DNA from: CBDAPX01 sp965198725
GTDB lineage: Bacteria > Pseudomonadota > Alphaproteobacteria > Rhodobacterales > Rhodobacteraceae
Length of the DNA stretch: 64,000 nucleotides
Assembly: GCA_965198725.1 (NCBI GenBank)
Contig: CBDAPX010000002.1
Span: forward strand, 372,001-436,000
Direction of reading: 5' to 3'
This document shows, piece by piece, positions 26,809 to 36,455 of the stretch. Both the position numbers and the translations under genes were made by a program. How positions within the stretch are numbered: position 1 is the first letter of the stretch; the number at the start of each line of letters is the position of its first letter. The notes beneath the pieces are model-generated. The model had not been told where the DNA came from and ran no database searches. It was given only the letters and a program-made list of their open reading frames with translations.

Positions 26809-28400
26809 AATGGCATTCCTTGATCTTGCTTGATCATGTCGGCGACCTTTTCGCCGATCATGATCGAGGGGGCGTTGGTGTTGGATGAATTGACGTTCGG
26901 CATGACAGAGGCGTCTGCGACCCGCAGACCGTCTATGCCATTGAACTGAAGGCGAGGGTTCAAAACAGCCGCTTCATCGGCCCCCATTCGACAGGTGCCT
27001 GCGCAGTGATGCGAGGTTTTGGAATGGACGCAGATGAAGTTGAAATAATCTTCATCGGTTCTGACATCCGGGCCCGGCAGTCTTTCAGCCAGAATGTATT
27101 TCGAAAGGGCCGATTGGCTCAGGATGTCCTGAACAAGTTTCAGGCCCCGAATGGACATTTCACGATCGTATGGATCGCTCAGGTAATTCGGGTCAATCAG
27201 CGGCATGTCGCCCGGGTTGTCAGATTGCAGCCGCACCGTACCGCGAGAGCGTGGCCGAAGGTGGCACGCGTTAAGGGTCACGCCGCCATTCGGCATTGCG
27301 GCCACTCCGGCTTCGATGCCCGTGCCAAGCCCCAAATGCATCTGAATATCTGGGGTTTCAGCTGTCTTATCCGCATACCAAAAGCCACCTGTTTCAAATA
27401 GGCTGGAGGCGACAGGCCCTTTGCGCGTCAAGAGGTATTGCAGGCCCGCAAACGCGCTCAGATGCAACTTGGCAAAGCGGTCATAGGTATGCGGGCCTGT
27501 GACCTCGCAAATCGCGTAAAGGTCCAGATGGTCTTGCAGGTTTGCCCCCACATTTGGCTGGTCGTAGACCGCATCGATCCCAAGGTCCGACAGATGATCC
27601 GCGGGTCCAATCCCGGACAGTTGCAAAAGCCGAGGAGAGCCAATGGCGCCAGACGACAGGATCACCTCTCGGTCCGCAGTGATGACAGACCCATCCGCCA
27701 TTTCCACCCCGGTCGCGCGACCCTTCTCAACCACGATCCGTTTGACCTGGGCCTTCATCTGGATCGTCAGGTTTTTCCGGCCCCGCGCCTGACCCAGGAA
27801 TGCCATTGCGGCAGAAGAGCGGCGCGCGTTTCTTTGGGTCAACTGGTAATAGCCGGCCCCATCCTGCTTTTCACCGTTCACATCCGTTGTCTTTGGGATG
27901 CCCAACTGTCCAGCGGCTTCGATAAACGCATCGCAGATTGACAAAGGCGCAGCAGGCATGGACACCCCAAGCGGACCGCCTTTGCCATGGTAGCGACCAT
28001 TGTACGTGTCATTGTCTTCGGACTTTTTGAAATAGGGCAGCACATCCTCATAGCTCCACCCCTCGCAGCCCTTTTGCCGCCATCTGTCATAGTCTTGTGC
28101 AGCGCCCCGCGTGTAGATCTGCGCGTTGATCGCAGATCCTCCTCCGATGACTTTGGCTTGGGTATAGGTGAAAACCTTGTCCTGCATCGCCTTTTGCGGC
28201 GTCGTCGACCAACCCCAGGACCCAATGCCCTTTGTCATTTTGGCAAACCCTGCCGGCAAATGGAAAAAGGGATGTCGGTCGTTGCCTCCGGCTTCCAAAA
28301 GCAAGACGCGCGCGCTGGGGTTTTCGGACAGGCGGGCCGCAACAGTTGACCCGGCAGAGCCACCACCGATCACAATGAAATCATATCCACGGACGGTCAT
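26805..28400 (-). CDS. GMC-family oxidoreductase (choline dehydrogenase-like)
   Basis: A 531-residue FAD alcohol dehydrogenase. The N-terminal fold YDFIVIGGGSAGSTVAARLS binds ADP; the GMC signature region GSWGWSTTPQ..GGGSAINAQIYTRG follows, and GAIGSPRLLQLSGIGP is the second GMC motif. The catalytic pair is the His of SHHCAGTCRMG and the Asn of VNSSNTNAPSIMIGEKVADMI. It oxidises primary alcohols or polyols, passing electrons to quinone or a carrier. It overlaps both neighbours by 4 bases. The substrate is not predictable; similar proteins act on choline, alkanols or polyethylene glycol. Confidence 0.92.
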   Translation of the reverse strand: MTVRGYDFIVIGGGSAGSTVAARLSENPSARVLLLEAGGNDRHPFFHLPAGFAKMTKGIGSWGWSTTPQKAMQDKVFTYTQAKVIGGGSAINAQIYTRGAAQDYDRWRQKGCEGWSYEDVLPYFKKSEDNDTYNGRYHGKGGPLGVSMPAAPLSICDAFIEAAGQLGIPKTTDVNGEKQDGAGYYQLTQRNARRSSAAMAFLGQARGRKNLTIQMKAQVKRIVVEKGRATGVEMADGSVITADREVILSSGAIGSPRLLQLSGIGPADHLSDLGIDAVYDQPNVGANLQDHLDLYAICEVTGPHTYDRFAKLHLSAFAGLQYLLTRKGPVASSLFETGGFWYADKTAETPDIQMHLGLGTGIEAGVAAMPNGGVTLNACHLRPRSRGTVRLQSDNPGDMPLIDPNYLSDPYDREMSIRGLKLVQDILSQSALSKYILAERLPGPDVRTDEDYFNFICVHSKTSHHCAGTCRMGADEAAVLNPRLQFNGIDGLRVADASVMPNVNSSNTNAPSIMIGEKVADMIKQDQGMPL

Positions 28401-29881
28401 GCGGCAAACTCCGTTGCGGTCATATGGCGTCCCGCGCGCAAGGCGAGGGCGGCGATCGTCAGCGCCGGGTTCACGGCGGCCGAGGTCGGCAGCACCGAGG
28501 CATCAACGATGAAGAGGTTTGGGTGGTCATGGCTGCGGCAGTTGCTGTCCACAACGCTGGTTGTTGGGTCATTGCCCATGCGGGCCGTGCCGCATTGATG
28601 CGACGGCGTGCGTCGATCAAAAGCTTGGCTCAGAACAACCGGAAAGCCTGCACGTCGCAACAGACCCTTGAGCTTTTGCACCAAAAGCGTGTGGGCCTCC
28701 CAATTCGACCGCCGCCAGTCCAATTTGATCTGCCCGTTCTTCAAGGTCACACGGCTCTCTGGATTGGGCAGGTCTTCGGACATCGCGTAAAAGTCGAAAC
28801 TGCGCGCCGCGATTGCATGGGCAAGCCATCGGGGCATTGGTGTTGTCGCCGCCAGTATAGGGCCGGTGATCTTGCCCAGCATCTGGACATTGCCCAGCGG
28901 TGGCCGTGTGTTCGAGCGTTGATAAAAATCGTTCAACATCAGGGTCTTTTGATAAACGCTCCGGTTCTTGCGCAGAGGATGCAAGGCAAGCACGGCCGAG
29001 CAGTTATGGTTCATGAAGTTGCGGCCAACCTGATCGGACCGGTTCGCCAGACCCATCGGACAATTGTCATTGGCGGACCGCAAAAGCAGCGCCGCGGTTT
29101 GCACAGCCCCCGCCGCCACGACAAACTGGGCCGCGGTAAGCCGCTCGCCAGTGTCGAGAAACGCGCCCGTTACTTGGCCCGTCTTATCACTCTCAAGGCG
29201 TTCAACGGCACAACCGGTGCGGAGGCTGACATTTTCATGCGCCAAGGCTGTTGTAAGACCGCAGGTTTCGGCGTCCATTTTTCCGCCGCATGTGTTGGGA
29301 TAGGCATCCCATGTCGTTTCACCGCCGGCCAACCAGGACGAAATATCAACGCCCAACGGGATATGCGACGGGTGAAGGTCGGCACGTTTTAACCGCTCTC
29401 GCAAATCAGCCATATCAGGTTCATCCGGGACAGGCGGATAGGGATAGCTGGCGGAATGATCCGGTTCTGTTGGATCATCCGTTGCGCGTCCACGCACCTG
29501 ATACAGCTCTTCGGCAGCTTGATAGTCCGCCTCAAGATCAGAATAACCGATGGGCCAACCGGGCGTTCGGCCGCCGGGGTGTTCCACAGCTTCGAAATCC
29601 GTCGCGCGGTAGCGGATCAAGGCCGCGCCGTAGAATCTTGAATTTCCGCCGACGTAATAGTAATTCCCGGGGTTGAAAGGACGGTTTTGTCCATCCAGCC
29701 AAGTTTCTTTCGGGCGGAAGGTGCCTTCGCCAAAAATCGCATCAGCATCGCGATCCCGAGGTGAGGCACGTAAATGCTCTCCCCGTTCTAGGATCATGAT
29801 CTTGCGGCCAGACGGTGCCAATGCTGCTGCCAGCGTGGCACCACCCATGCCAGATCCGATGATGATAACGTCTGCATCCAT
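28397..29881 (-). CDS. GMC-family oxidoreductase (sugar or gluconate dehydrogenase-like)
   Basis: A 494-residue flavoprotein of a different GMC branch. It starts DADVIIIGSGMGGATLAAAL, has YYYVGGNSRFYGAALIRYR (the FAD-embedding loop) and ends with the catalytic His in PSHQCGTARMGNDP and the Asn in AAVNPALTIAALALRAG. This branch includes glucose, gluconate and 3-keto-sugar-forming dehydrogenases. No signal peptide or cytochrome partner is visible, so it is probably cytoplasmic. Its ATG shares one base with the stop codon of the ABC ATPase gene, and it overlaps the next GMC gene by 4 bases, so a tightly coupled set is likely. Confidence 0.88.
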   Translation of the reverse strand: MDADVIIIGSGMGGATLAAALAPSGRKIMILERGEHLRASPRDRDADAIFGEGTFRPKETWLDGQNRPFNPGNYYYVGGNSRFYGAALIRYRATDFEAVEHPGGRTPGWPIGYSDLEADYQAAEELYQVRGRATDDPTEPDHSASYPYPPVPDEPDMADLRERLKRADLHPSHIPLGVDISSWLAGGETTWDAYPNTCGGKMDAETCGLTTALAHENVSLRTGCAVERLESDKTGQVTGAFLDTGERLTAAQFVVAAGAVQTAALLLRSANDNCPMGLANRSDQVGRNFMNHNCSAVLALHPLRKNRSVYQKTLMLNDFYQRSNTRPPLGNVQMLGKITGPILAATTPMPRWLAHAIAARSFDFYAMSEDLPNPESRVTLKNGQIKLDWRRSNWEAHTLLVQKLKGLLRRAGFPVVLSQAFDRRTPSHQCGTARMGNDPTTSVVDSNCRSHDHPNLFIVDASVLPTSAAVNPALTIAALALRAGRHMTATEFAA

Positions 29882-30993
29882 CAGGGTGCGATCCGCATTT
29901 CGGTTTGCGGATCAAATGCGACGGCCTTTTCCATGTTGACGGCAAATGAGAAATCCGCGCCGGGGCGCACATCTGCATCTGACCGCATCCGGGCAATCAC
30001 ATCCTTGCCGCCAAGGGTCATCGTCACAAAGGTGTCCGAGCCCGCAGGTTCCGTGACCACAATCCGGTTTGTCATCTGTGCGATGTTCGCGGATTTGCGG
30101 TCTGCGGCGTCTTGATCGGTAATCGTCTCTGGCCGAATGCCAAGCATGATGTCGCGCCCATCCCATGCCGCCATATTGTCCTGACTAAAGGGCAAAGACG
30201 CGGTTGAGCCATCGTGAAGCGCGACAATCGCGACCGGTTCGCCGTTTTCGATGGCGACCTTGGCAGGGACGACATTCATCGCCGGTGAGCCCATGAAGGT
30301 GGCCACAAAGATATTGGCAGGGCTGTCGTAAATCTCTTGCGGTGTGCCCAGTTGCTGAACATAGCCGCCATACATAACCGCGATCCGCGTTGACAGGGTC
30401 ATCGCCTCAATCTGGTCGTGGGTCACATAGACGATCGTGGTGCCAAGCTTCTGGTGCAGCTTCTTGATCTCAGTGCGCATGTCCACGCGCAGTTTGGCAT
30501 CAAGGTTTGACAGTGGTTCGTCAAAAAGGAACACATCCGGATCGCGCACCAACGCGCGGCCCATCGCAACCCGTTGGCGTTGGCCGCCGGATAGCGCCCC
30601 CGGCTTGCGGTCCAGCAATTGTTCAATCTGCAGAAGCTCCGCCACTTCCTTCATCGCCTTATCGCGCTCAGGCTTTGGCGTGCCGTGCATTTCCAGCCCG
30701 AAGGTGATGTTCTGACCCACCGTCATATTGGGGTAAAGCGCATAGCTTTGGAAAACCATGGCGATGTTGCGTTTGGACGGGTGCACGCCGTTCATCACCT
30801 GATCCTTGATGCGGATTTCGCCGCTGGTGATTTCTTCGAGCCCCGCGATCATGTTGAGCAGGGTGGACTTGCCACATCCCGACGGTCCGACAAGGACCAA
30901 GAACTCGCCCTCTTCGACCGAGATGTCGACCTTGTGCAGCACCTCAACAGAGCCATAGGACTTTGTGGTGTTATCGATGTCTAGAAAGCCCAT
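29881..30993 (-). CDS. sugar ABC transporter ATP-binding protein (MalK/UgpC type)
   Basis: A 370-residue ATPase that powers the import of a carbohydrate-like solute with the two permeases upstream. Walker A GPSGCGKST, Q-loop FQSYALYPNM, signature LSGGQRQRVAMGRALV, Walker B VFLFDEPLSNLDA and the H-loop YVTHDQIEAMTL are intact. The C-terminal ~130 residues form the MalK-type OB-fold regulatory domain (GIRPETI, FVTMTLGG). It begins 4 bases after the permease gene and its stop overlaps the GMC gene. Confidence 0.95.
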   Translation of the reverse strand: MGFLDIDNTTKSYGSVEVLHKVDISVEEGEFLVLVGPSGCGKSTLLNMIAGLEEITSGEIRIKDQVMNGVHPSKRNIAMVFQSYALYPNMTVGQNITFGLEMHGTPKPERDKAMKEVAELLQIEQLLDRKPGALSGGQRQRVAMGRALVRDPDVFLFDEPLSNLDAKLRVDMRTEIKKLHQKLGTTIVYVTHDQIEAMTLSTRIAVMYGGYVQQLGTPQEIYDSPANIFVATFMGSPAMNVVPAKVAIENGEPVAIVALHDGSTASLPFSQDNMAAWDGRDIMLGIRPETITDQDAADRKSANIAQMTNRIVVTEPAGSDTFVTMTLGGKDVIARMRSDADVRPGADFSFAVNMEKAVAFDPQTEMRIAP

Positions 30994-30997
30994 GATC

Positions 30998-31879
30998 CTA
31001 TCCTTTGACTGATCCGGCCATCAGACCGCGCACGAAATAGCGGCCTGCGACGATGTAAACGAGAAGGGTTGGCAAGGCGGCAAGGATCGCGCCCGCAAAG
31101 TGTACGTTGTATTCCTTCACACCGGTGGAGGACTGAACGAGGTTGTTCAAAGCAACGGTCATCGGCTGGCTGTCGGCCCCGGCAAAAGAGGCACCAAACA
31201 GGAAGTCGTTCCAGATGTTGGTGAACTGCCAGATGATCGACACCACAGCGATCGGGCCAGAGGATGGCAGCAAGATGCGCCAGAAAATCTGGAAAAAGCC
31301 CGCCCCATCAATCTGCGCCGCGCGGATCAGCTCTGTTGGGAACACGGCATAGTAATTTCGGAAGTAAAGCGTCGTGAACCCAATCCCGTAGACCACGTGT
31401 ACCAGCACCAGACCCCAGGTGGTGCCTGCCAGCCCCATCAGACCCAGCATCCGCGCCATGGGGATCAGAACAATCTGAAACGGGATGAAACAGGCAAACA
31501 GCATCAATCCAAACAGGATGGTATCGCCCCGGAACCGCCACTTGGTCAGGACATATCCGTTCAAAGCCCCTAACACGGTCGAGATCGCCACGGCTGGAAC
31601 AACCATCGAGATTGAATTCCAAAAATACGGCCGCAAGCCGGTGGGATCGACCCCAATCTGAGCAGAGGACCATGCCTTGCCCCATGGTTCCAACGTGAAG
31701 ACTTTTGGCAGGTTTATCATGCCGCCGCCGGTCATTTCATCCAGCGGTTTGACCGAATTCACCAACATCACATAGAGCGGCAGCATGTAGAACAGGGCAA
31801 ACAGCAGCAGGACCAGATAGATCAGCGTGCGCGCAACACGCCCTGTGCGAATGGCGGTATCTTGGGAGGCGACGGACAT
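30998..31879 (-). CDS. carbohydrate ABC transporter permease (MalG-like)
   Basis: A 293-residue inner-membrane protein with six predicted segments, beginning TLIYLVLLLFALFYMLPLYV. The cytoplasmic EAA loop, which docks on the ATPase, reads RAAQIDGAGFFQIFWRILLP. A C-terminal RYFVRGLMAGSVKG is typical of MalG-type subunits. Its start shares one base with the end of the companion permease gene, and it is 4 bases from the ATPase gene. The pair forms the channel of the sugar importer. Confidence 0.93.
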   Translation of the reverse strand: MSVASQDTAIRTGRVARTLIYLVLLLFALFYMLPLYVMLVNSVKPLDEMTGGGMINLPKVFTLEPWGKAWSSAQIGVDPTGLRPYFWNSISMVVPAVAISTVLGALNGYVLTKWRFRGDTILFGLMLFACFIPFQIVLIPMARMLGLMGLAGTTWGLVLVHVVYGIGFTTLYFRNYYAVFPTELIRAAQIDGAGFFQIFWRILLPSSGPIAVVSIIWQFTNIWNDFLFGASFAGADSQPMTVALNNLVQSSTGVKEYNVHFAGAILAALPTLLVYIVAGRYFVRGLMAGSVKG

Positions 31880-32772
31880 TACTTCTTCTCCCGCAATTCG
31901 GCGTAAAGATATGGGATCATGATCGCGGCAATGGTCATAAGCATGATCGTGGCCGAGGCGGCACCAATGCCCATCTGATTGCGGCTGAACGTGTATGAAT
32001 ACATGAACGTTGCCGGCAATTCGGTTGCGCGCCCCGGTCCCCCGCCGGTCAGCGCTATGACAAGGTCAAACGTCTTGATGGCAAGGTGGCTCAGGATCAC
32101 AAAGGCGGATAAAAAGGCCGGTCGCAGCTGGGGAATAATGATCCGTCGGTAAAGGTTCCAGTTCGAGGCGCCGTCCATCTGTGCTGCTTTGAGGATCTCG
32201 TTATCGATCCCGCGCAGCCCGGCCAGAAACATTGCCATCACAAAGCCGCTCGTCTGCCAGACCGCGGCTAAGACAACGGTGTAAATGGCAAAGTCGCGGT
32301 TCTTGATCCAGTCGAACTCGAACGTCGTCCAACCCCAGGTTTGCAGCACGTTTTCAATGCCAATCCCCGGGTCGAGGAACCACTTCCATGCGGTCCCCGT
32401 CACGATGAACGACAGCGCCATTGGATAGAGATAGATCGTGCGGATCACGCCTTCGGCACGGACTTTTTGATCCAGAAAGATCGCAAGGCCCAAGCCCAAG
32501 ACGGTGCAGATCGAAATGTAGAGGGCGGCAAAGACGCCCATGTTGGTCAGCGAGATTTCCCAGTGGCTCAAACGCCAGAGCTTGGAATAATTCTCCCATC
32601 CGACCCAGCCGTAAGAAGGCAGCAAGCGACTGTCCGTAAACGACAAATACACCGAGAAGATGATAAAGCCGTAGACGAAGATCAGCACCATGGCCAGCGA
32701 AGGTGACAGCACCAGCTTGGGCAACCAGGTCTGAAGCCGCGTCTTGAAATCCGTGTCGGCAGTATGTGCCAT
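31879..32772 (-). CDS. sugar ABC transporter permease (MalF-like)
   Basis: A 297-residue membrane protein with six predicted segments; the first is LSPSLAMVLIFVYGFIIFSV. The EAA loop reads KAAQMDGASNWNLYRRIIIP. LTGGGPGRATELPATFMYSY is the usual MalF-type periplasmic block. ATG 32772 is preferred to a GTG one codon earlier. It is 92 bases downstream of the substrate-binding protein gene with a hairpin in between, which is the common arrangement that lets the binding protein be made in excess. Confidence 0.93.
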   Translation of the reverse strand: MAHTADTDFKTRLQTWLPKLVLSPSLAMVLIFVYGFIIFSVYLSFTDSRLLPSYGWVGWENYSKLWRLSHWEISLTNMGVFAALYISICTVLGLGLAIFLDQKVRAEGVIRTIYLYPMALSFIVTGTAWKWFLDPGIGIENVLQTWGWTTFEFDWIKNRDFAIYTVVLAAVWQTSGFVMAMFLAGLRGIDNEILKAAQMDGASNWNLYRRIIIPQLRPAFLSAFVILSHLAIKTFDLVIALTGGGPGRATELPATFMYSYTFSRNQMGIGAASATIMLMTIAAIMIPYLYAELREKK

Positions 32773-32818
32773 CACACGCCCCCTTCAGGCTGAATAATTT
32801 GATTGGTTTGGATGCGAT

Positions 32819-32840
32819 GGGGCGACGTCAACGCCGCCCC
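32819..32840 (-). terminator. intercistronic hairpin between binding protein and permease genes
   Basis: GGGGCG and CGCCCC arms (6 bp) with a 10-base loop lie between the substrate-binding protein stop and the first permease start. There is no T-run. This type of structure normally stabilises the upstream mRNA segment or partly attenuates transcription. Confidence 0.45.
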
Positions 32841-32864
32841 AACGCGGGGAGGAACACTCGGCGA

Positions 32865-34121
32865 TTACTGAGCGATCTCTACAGCCGTGACGAGTTCTTC
32901 GACTGCGGTTTCGCTGTCATACTCACCATTGAAGTGGGCCGTGATCACGTCATACATTGCGTTCTTTACAGCCGCTTCGTTGGCGTGACCGTGCGCCATC
33001 GAACCAAAGAGGTTGCCGCTGGACGCTGCCGCTGCAAGGTCAGCCATGCCTTGCTTGCCGCAGGCATCAAAGGCCTCGTCAGAGACGTCTGTGCGCGCTG
33101 GGACGGAGCCCTTGACCACGTTGAACGCTGACTGGAACGAGGGCGACAGGATGGCTGAAGCAAGTTTTGCCTGCTCATCGGACACGGCACCACCCTGATC
33201 AAACATCATGAACTGGTCGGCGTTGAATGTGACCTGATCCTGTGTGCCCGGGAAGCGGAAGCAGAGGAAATCCTCACCAGGGACTTTACCCGCGTTCAGG
33301 AATTCACCCTTCGCCCAATCGCCCATCATCTGGAAGCCAGCTTCGCCGTTGATGACCATGGCCGTTGCGAGGTTCCAATCGCGACCCGAGAAGTTGTCGT
33401 CAACGTTGGCACGGATGACCGCCATCCGGTCGAACGCTTCTTTCATCGCGTCAGACCCCAAGGCATCCGCGTCCAGATCGACGAAGGCGGCCTTGTACCC
33501 GTCCGGGCCCAACGACCCCATGGCGACGGCGTCAAAGACGGTTGCGTCCTGCCACGCCTGACCGCCATGCGCGATTGGTGTCACGCCTGCAGCAGCCAGT
33601 GTTTCCAGAGCGGCGGCAAAGTCTTCCCACGTTTCTGGCACGGCGATGCCGTTGGCTTCCAGAACAGCTTTGTTGGCCCAGACCCAGTTCGTGGAATGGA
33701 CGTTCACAGGTGCGGATACCCATGCGCCGTCAACCTTGGCGAACTGCTGCAACGCAGCCGGCACCACATCGTCCCAGCCTTCAGCAGCCGCAACATCGTT
33801 CAGGTTCGCCAGGGCGTCCTGGTTGGCCCAATCGATGATGTCAAAGCCCAGGCCCTGAACGGCAGTTGGTGCATTGCCTGCGGTAACGCGGGCGCGCAGA
33901 ACGGTCATCGCCTGTTCACCACCGCCACCGGCAACCGGCATATCGGTCCAGCCGACACCCTGACCTTGCAGGTCGTCTTTCAGCACGTTCAGCGCTGCGG
34001 CTTCGCCACCGGATGTCCACCAGTGCAAAACCTCTACCCCGCTGTGGCCGTCAGCTTTAACGGAGCCAGCGGCGGCGGTCAGCGCCAGCGCAATTGCAGT
34101 CGTTTTCAAGTAAGAACGCAT
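32865..34121 (-). CDS. sugar ABC transporter substrate-binding protein
   Basis: A 418-residue periplasmic binding protein with a signal peptide (MRSYLKTTAIALALTAAAGSVKA). The mature protein starts DGHSGVEVLHWWTSGGEAAALNVLKD, the SBP_bac_1 pattern of sugar binders, followed by WVSAPVNVHSTNWVWANKAV and GEAGFQMMGDWAKGEF. Tryptophan-rich stretches fit carbohydrate stacking. ATG 34121 follows GGGAGGAAACC; a GTG at 34136 is less likely. It is the first gene of the ABC set and lies 39 bases after the aldehyde dehydrogenase gene, with a palindromic element in the gap. Confidence 0.94.
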   Translation of the reverse strand: MRSYLKTTAIALALTAAAGSVKADGHSGVEVLHWWTSGGEAAALNVLKDDLQGQGVGWTDMPVAGGGGEQAMTVLRARVTAGNAPTAVQGLGFDIIDWANQDALANLNDVAAAEGWDDVVPAALQQFAKVDGAWVSAPVNVHSTNWVWANKAVLEANGIAVPETWEDFAAALETLAAAGVTPIAHGGQAWQDATVFDAVAMGSLGPDGYKAAFVDLDADALGSDAMKEAFDRMAVIRANVDDNFSGRDWNLATAMVINGEAGFQMMGDWAKGEFLNAGKVPGEDFLCFRFPGTQDQVTFNADQFMMFDQGGAVSDEQAKLASAILSPSFQSAFNVVKGSVPARTDVSDEAFDACGKQGMADLAAAASSGNLFGSMAHGHANEAAVKNAMYDVITAHFNGEYDSETAVEELVTAVEIAQ

Positions 34122-34150
34122 TTGGTTTCCTCCCATTTCGCGTTTCGTCC

Positions 34151-34169
34151 AAGCGCTTTTTTAAGCGCT
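34151..34169 (-). promoter_or_regulatory. AGCGCTT palindrome before the binding protein gene
   Basis: Inverted arms AGCGCTT (34152-34158) and AAGCGCT (34163-34169) with a TTTT spacer overlap the aldehyde dehydrogenase stop codon, 30 bases before the binding-protein ATG. It can act as a hairpin or as a LacI-type operator. TAAGCGCTC recurs at 38565-38573 upstream of the VOC gene. Confidence 0.4.
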
Positions 34170-35684
34170 CGTTTCCACCCAAGGTGACCGGGTCTCGCGT
34201 CCCACGCGCATCACCAGTGACTTCACCTCGAGAAATTCTTCGTAACCATATTTGCCAATCTCGCGGCCCTGACCGGATTGTTTCACGCCACCAAAGGCAA
34301 GCTCTGGATAGCCGTCCATCCAAGTATTGGTCCAAACAGTACCGGCATGGGCCCGGCGCGAGAATTCGAGGCATGTATGGATGTTGTTGCTCCAAATCCC
34401 CGCTGATAGTCCATAATCGCTGTCATTGGTCAGCGCGATGGCTTCCTCCAGCGTCTTAAAGTTCAAAACAGTCAGCACGGGGCCAAAGACCTCTTCACGA
34501 GCGATGGCCATCTCTGGTGTCACGTTTGTCACAACGGTCGGCTGGTAAAACTGCGGTCCAAGCCCCGCGACCGACAGTGGTGCACCACCCAATTCAACCT
34601 TTGCCCCGGCTTTGATCGCGACCTGCACATAGCCATCGATCTTGGCGTTATGCTCTGCCGTCACGATCGCACCTACTTGTGTGCTGTCATCCAAGGGGTC
34701 GCCAAATTTTACCCGACGCGACATCTCAACCACACGGGCAACAAATGCCTCGGCGATATCCTCATGAACGATAATCCGGCTGGATGAATTACAGCACTGA
34801 CCAACGTTGAAATAGATGCCAAAGGTCACCGCATCGGCGGCGTTTTCCAAATCGGCGTCCGGCATGATCACCTGCGGGTTCTTGCCCCCCAGTTCCAGCG
34901 CGACCTTTTTGAGCGTGTTGGACGACGCTTGGGTGATCAACTTGCCCACGGCGGTTGATCCGGTGAAAGTCACCATATCGACGTTTTTGTGGGTCGACAT
35001 CACGCTGCCAACCGGCTGACCATAGCCCAGAACGATGTTGCATACGCCCGCCGGCAGACCCGCTTCGATCAGCAGCTCGCCCATCATAACCGTGGAAGAC
35101 GGCGTCATTTCCGATGGCTTCACAACCACAGTGCATCCGGCCGCAAGGGCAAAGGGCAGTTTTTGGCTGAGGATCCAGAACGGAAAGTTCCAAGGCGTGA
35201 TGATCGATACGACACCAATCGGGTCCTTGACCACAACGCCCAGCATGTCATCGCCCAAGGCGTTGTGGCTGTCCCCATGGGACGTCCGCGCCAAGGATGC
35301 GGCATAGCGCCAAAGATCGGCGGCACCGCCGACCTCTCCACGGGCTTGGGAAATCGGCTTGCCACTTTCCAGTGTTTCCTGAACGGCAATGCGCTCGACA
35401 TTGGCCTCGATCAAGCCCGCGACTTTGAGCAGTACCGCGGCACGTTCCTTGGCAGAAATCCGGCTCCAGACGCCCGCATCAAAGGTTCGACGCGCCGCAG
35501 CAATCGCGGCCTCGGTCTCTGCTACGCCGCCCAGCGCATTCCGGCTGACCACCACATCGTGGGACGGCGATACGCGCTCAAAGCTCTCAGTGCCTTCGAC
35601 CCAAGCGCCATCAATCAAATGCCGACCGTCAAAGGCCGGGGGCAGATCGTAGGCGGTCGCCGTATTGATGGTGAGGTCTTTCAT
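34161..35684 (-). CDS. NAD(P)-dependent aldehyde dehydrogenase
   Basis: A 507-residue enzyme oxidising an aldehyde to the acid. The NAD-binding segment TPWNFPFWILSQKLPFALAAGC, the glycine motif FTGSTAVGKLI, the general-base Glu in LELGGKNPQVI and the catalytic Cys in NVGQCCNSSSR are all present, followed by EEVFGPVLTVL near the end. The length and motifs fit the betaine/vanillin-type ALDH superfamily. In context it would oxidise the aldehyde made by one of the GMC alcohol dehydrogenases. It starts 3 bases after the enoyl-CoA hydratase gene. Confidence 0.94.
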   Translation of the reverse strand: MKDLTINTATAYDLPPAFDGRHLIDGAWVEGTESFERVSPSHDVVVSRNALGGVAETEAAIAAARRTFDAGVWSRISAKERAAVLLKVAGLIEANVERIAVQETLESGKPISQARGEVGGAADLWRYAASLARTSHGDSHNALGDDMLGVVVKDPIGVVSIITPWNFPFWILSQKLPFALAAGCTVVVKPSEMTPSSTVMMGELLIEAGLPAGVCNIVLGYGQPVGSVMSTHKNVDMVTFTGSTAVGKLITQASSNTLKKVALELGGKNPQVIMPDADLENAADAVTFGIYFNVGQCCNSSSRIIVHEDIAEAFVARVVEMSRRVKFGDPLDDSTQVGAIVTAEHNAKIDGYVQVAIKAGAKVELGGAPLSVAGLGPQFYQPTVVTNVTPEMAIAREEVFGPVLTVLNFKTLEEAIALTNDSDYGLSAGIWSNNIHTCLEFSRRAHAGTVWTNTWMDGYPELAFGGVKQSGQGREIGKYGYEEFLEVKSLVMRVGRETRSPWVETSA

Positions 35685-35687
35685 GTC

Positions 35688-36455
35688 TTACTGCCCTGTG
35701 AAATTCGGTGCACGTTTGTTCAGGAAGGCATCAACGCCTTCGTTCCGGTCTGCGCTCGGGCCGGCGGCTGCAGACCCTAAAGCCTCAATCGCGGCCCCAC
35801 GGTCCTCTCCGACGGCGCCATGGATCATCGCTTTGGTGATTTCGTTGGCCCGTGGGGATACGTCGGCCAGGTTTGCTGCAATCTGTTTCGCCGCATCCAA
35901 GGCGTTCTCGGCGACCTCAGCCACAAAGCCGACTGCAACAGCCCGATCTGCAGAAATACGGCGACCGAACAGTGCCATTTCCTTGGCGACGGGTTCGGGC
36001 AACAACCGCATCAAACGCTGGGTGCCGGACCAACCCGGCACGATCCCAACCTTAGCTTCCGGCAATGCCAGCGTCGCGCGTGCCGTCATGACCCTGATGT
36101 CACAGGCAGCGGCCAGCTCCAGACCACCGCCAAAGGCATGACCATTCAGCGCGCCAATCGTGGGCTTTGACAAACGCGCAAGCCGGTCAAAGATCCGATG
36201 CCCATCGCGCACCCAACCCCGCGCAAACTCAGCCGGCGACAACGCGCCCCATTCAGCAATGTCAGCGCCGCAGCAAAACGCCTTTTCGCCGGCTCCTGTT
36301 ACGATAACCGCCCGCGTGTCGGTATCGCGATCAATCTGCCTCAAATGCGCGTCCAGCGCATCCAGCATTGCCATCGTCAAAGCATTCAGCTTTGCCTCGT
36401 TCGAGACAGTCAGTACCGCGATCGGACCGTCATATGACAGCGTGATTGCACTCAC
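35688..36455 (-). CDS. enoyl-CoA hydratase/isomerase family protein
   Basis: A 255-residue crotonase-fold enzyme. The oxyanion-hole segments EKAFCCGADIAEWG and LNGHAFGGGLELAAACDIRV are intact, and the first catalytic Glu position is occupied in LALPEAKVGIVPGWSGTQRL (E-x-x-x-G-I-x-P). It could be a hydratase or a lyase acting on a CoA thioester. It overlaps the CoA-transferase gene by 4 bases, which suggests that the acid made by the aldehyde dehydrogenase is activated to CoA by the transferase and then processed here; that order is inference. Confidence 0.9.
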   Translation of the reverse strand: MSAITLSYDGPIAVLTVSNEAKLNALTMAMLDALDAHLRQIDRDTDTRAVIVTGAGEKAFCCGADIAEWGALSPAEFARGWVRDGHRIFDRLARLSKPTIGALNGHAFGGGLELAAACDIRVMTARATLALPEAKVGIVPGWSGTQRLMRLLPEPVAKEMALFGRRISADRAVAVGFVAEVAENALDAAKQIAANLADVSPRANEITKAMIHGAVGEDRGAAIEALGSAAAGPSADRNEGVDAFLNKRAPNFTGQ